Source: Bacteroidaceae bacterium (GTDB lineage: Bacteria; Bacteroidota; Bacteroidia; Bacteroidales; Bacteroidaceae). Taken from it: DNA of 64,000 bases. How positions within the stretch are numbered: position 1 is the first letter of the stretch; each line of letters opens with the position of its first letter. Positions 62,185-64,000 of the stretch are shown in pieces. The position numbers and the translations under genes were made by a program. The stretch lies in assembly GCA_024401225.1 (NCBI GenBank), contig JAKSLM010000009.1, positions 1 to 64,000 of the forward strand. The letters run 5' to 3'. The notes under the pieces are model-generated. The model saw nothing but the letters and a program-made list of their open reading frames with translations, searched no databases and was not told the DNA's origin.

Positions 62185-64000
62185 TTAGAACGACATGCGG
62201 AAGATGAAGCGCACGCCGTTGCGATTAGGGTTGTTGTACTTCTCGCCTGTGTAGGTCAGTCGACGAACATATACGACATGGAAGAGCTTGAAGATGTTGT
62301 GTACACCAACCACTGCCTCGAGGTATGGGGTCTTGGTATCCATAAGGATGGTGTTGTTCTCAAATTCGCCTGCCTCGTTGAAGTGGCCAGGGAAATACCA
62401 GAGGTTGGAGTCGGTATAGTTGGAGGTGGCTGGGTTGTTCTTGTCCGAGAGCTGTCCCCAGAGGCAGTTGATGCCTATCCACTCACGCCATTTGAGGCGC
62501 TTGAGGAGCGGGATGCGATTGAAGATCTTTCCGTTCAGGTCCCACGCAAGCATGCAGGATGCATAGCGATCGTTGAGGAATTCCCATGTGTTGATGAGGT
62601 TGAACTGGAAGTCCTGAAGGATGAAGGAGTTGTTGGCTACTGGGTGGATCAGCAATGGGTATGGCACTTTGTTCCAATGGAATCCTGCCTTGATGTCGGT
62701 GTCGATCTTTCCCCACGAGCCAAGCCAGAAGCGCTTGTAGATGCCTGCCTCGGTGACGTTGTAGTTGTACTGTCCGCCAAAGAGTCCCTTTACGCCCATG
62801 GTGTGGCTGACGAAGAATATTGGTGCATCGGCATTGATCTTGAGGCGGCGCTGCTTTGTGTTGACGTAGGTTGCACCTGGCTCGAAGGTGATGGTGGCCT
62901 TGAACTCGGATGTGGTCATGCTCTTCTGCCATGCAGCAGGATCGTTGACTGGATGGCGTGGGTCGCTGCCATTGAATGATCCCAGCGGCTGGAAGAAGAG
63001 GCGGTCGACTGCCTCGTTGTTGGTGCGCAGGTAGTGGGCATAGAATTTCATTCCGTCCTCCCACTCAAAGTCGACTGCCAGCTTGTGCTCCTTGGTGTGG
63101 TAGAACTGGTCGACCTTGCCGGACTTGAATGCCATGAACATGTTGTCCTTGTCGGTGGTCATGAACTTGGTGTATGGATCGGTAATGTCGTTCGTGTACT
63201 GGAAGAAGATGTTCCTCTTAGGGAACTCACGGTGCAGGTATGCCTTCTTGTTGAGCGAATAGGTGGCCTTCAACATGCCGTACAGGCGGGTAGGGTGCAT
63301 CGTAGAGTGGGGAGCGAGTGCCACGTAACCATCGAGGAAGAAGTGAGGGTTGAGATGGGCTGTGGTGAATCCGCTGATACGGTAGCGGAAACGGTCGTAG
63401 TCGTTGTAGGATATGACGGTGTTGATAGGTCCGAAGTCGAATTTGTTCTTGTCGGTCGATGATGCCGTCTCCACGAAGTTCTCAATAAGTGCCTTTGCAC
63501 CTATCATGATGTATTTGAATCCCTTGATGTTCTGCAGTTTCTCCATGAAGGATCCCATCTTGCTCTCTGACTGGGTAAGCTCTACCTGTCGGTACTGGTT
63601 CCAGTAGTCGTCGCTTTGCATCTTGGCATCGGGCTCGGTCTTGGATGGGCCTTTTATGCTCTTGAACACTCGCTCCGGTATCTCATCAAAGTTGTAGTCG
63701 AAGTTGCGTATGGTACGCTGCACCATCAGTTTCTGCAACCAGTTGGTGTACTTCATCTCGACGAGCATGTCGTTGTTGAGGCACACTCTCTCGCCCGTAG
63801 GAAGGCAGGTGAGGTCCTGACGGATTATCATGTTCTCAACGAAGTTGACATCGGAACGGCTTGGGATGTTAAGCTCCACGCGACGCACGGCATAGGTGGA
63901 GTCCTTGAGGATGTACAGATGGCCTGAGAAGCCGAAGTCCTGAGGGTTGTTTGGTATGAAGCCAACATCAATGACGGAGTCGTTCTCGATCTTGAGCGTG
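62185..64000 (-). CDS. DUF5686 outer-membrane protein (5' end off window)
   Basis: 605 codons are visible, open through the right edge, so the N-terminus (usually a signal peptide and a carboxypeptidase-like regulatory domain) is missing. NPQDFGFSGHLYILKDSTYA at the right edge and a long series of alternating strands ending GVRFIFRMSF (aromatic C-terminus) show the DUF5686 barrel, related to outer-membrane autotransporter/Omp85-like barrels. Function unknown. The gap before it carries only repeats. Confidence 0.85.
   Translation of the reverse strand, partial: TLKIENDSVIDVGFIPNNPQDFGFSGHLYILKDSTYAVRRVELNIPSRSDVNFVENMIIRQDLTCLPTGERVCLNNDMLVEMKYTNWLQKLMVQRTIRNFDYNFDEIPERVFKSIKGPSKTEPDAKMQSDDYWNQYRQVELTQSESKMGSFMEKLQNIKGFKYIMIGAKALIENFVETASSTDKNKFDFGPINTVISYNDYDRFRYRISGFTTAHLNPHFFLDGYVALAPHSTMHPTRLYGMLKATYSLNKKAYLHREFPKRNIFFQYTNDITDPYTKFMTTDKDNMFMAFKSGKVDQFYHTKEHKLAVDFEWEDGMKFYAHYLRTNNEAVDRLFFQPLGSFNGSDPRHPVNDPAAWQKSMTTSEFKATITFEPGATYVNTKQRRLKINADAPIFFVSHTMGVKGLFGGQYNYNVTEAGIYKRFWLGSWGKIDTDIKAGFHWNKVPYPLLIHPVANNSFILQDFQFNLINTWEFLNDRYASCMLAWDLNGKIFNRIPLLKRLKWREWIGINCLWGQLSDKNNPATSNYTDSNLWYFPGHFNEAGEFENNTILMDTKTPYLEAVVGVHNIFKLFHVVYVRRLTYTGEKYNNPNRNGVRFIFRMSF

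Overview
The window comes from a Bacteroidota chromosome, most likely Prevotellaceae (a Prevotella/Segatella-type gut organism). Three things point there. First, lineage-typical genes: short omega-like RpoZ beside BamD and DUF4293, DUF4301, DUF5686, HU-CCDC81/SPOR, HU-HIG, an LptE/SecG block, a 29-codon AURKAIP1/COX24-like basic protein and a sigma/DUF6249 trio. Second, the many promoters of the TTTG - about 20 bp - TAnnTTTG type. Third, the near absence of strong Shine-Dalgarno sequences. I saw no rRNA, tRNA, CRISPR array, transposase or prophage.

Layout. 1-9.0 kb is an accessory locus, all on the minus strand. A TPR/HTH regulator lies upstream of a DUF3244 secreted protein, a 934-aa transglutaminase-like lipoprotein carrying CBM6-, ricin- and discoidin-like regions, three related small lipoproteins, a TonB-C-terminal-domain protein and an O-antigen-ligase/polymerase-like membrane protein with a TPR tail. 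This is the best candidate for an undescribed envelope system. 9.7-18 kb holds a GH51 arabinofuranosidase, nspC, a UvrD/PcrA helicase, a HAD phosphatase and NhaA. 18-28.8 kb is a long minus-strand run: two AraC regulators, FHA, HU-CCDC81/SPOR, secG, a TPR-like protein, lptE, a sigma-54 activator, an MBL hydrolase, rsmG, purT and DUF4301. 28.9-31.6 kb is relA/spoT-rlmH on the plus strand. 31.8-38.3 kb has a SPOR lipoprotein, an HU-like protein, a YtxH/holin-like stress-type cluster, a secreted metalloprotease and a sigma-factor operon. 38.7-41 kb is blaI-blaR1. 41.4-48 kb has mscL, a 30-aa lipoprotein, gapA, an ABC-F ATPase, a glucosaminidase-LysM protein, RNase G and the tiny basic protein. 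48.3-61.3 kb is mostly housekeeping: uvrB, bamD-rpoZ-DUF4293, uvrA-HD-pyrF, a TraB/GumN protein, a LAB_N membrane protein and a GT2. The right edge is a truncated DUF5686 outer-membrane protein.

The gene-poor gaps are unusually structured. Two gaps (9.25-9.64 and 40.87-41.25 kb) carry copies of one intergenic element with 13-mers spaced at exactly 22 bp. A third gap (61.5-62.1 kb) has an analogous arrangement of a different word plus REP-like palindromes. The HU-like gene has four 22-bp phased repeats in its leader. A 140-bp direct repeat carrying a promoter flanks the TraB/GumN gene. The 3' end of nspC is partly duplicated next to itself.
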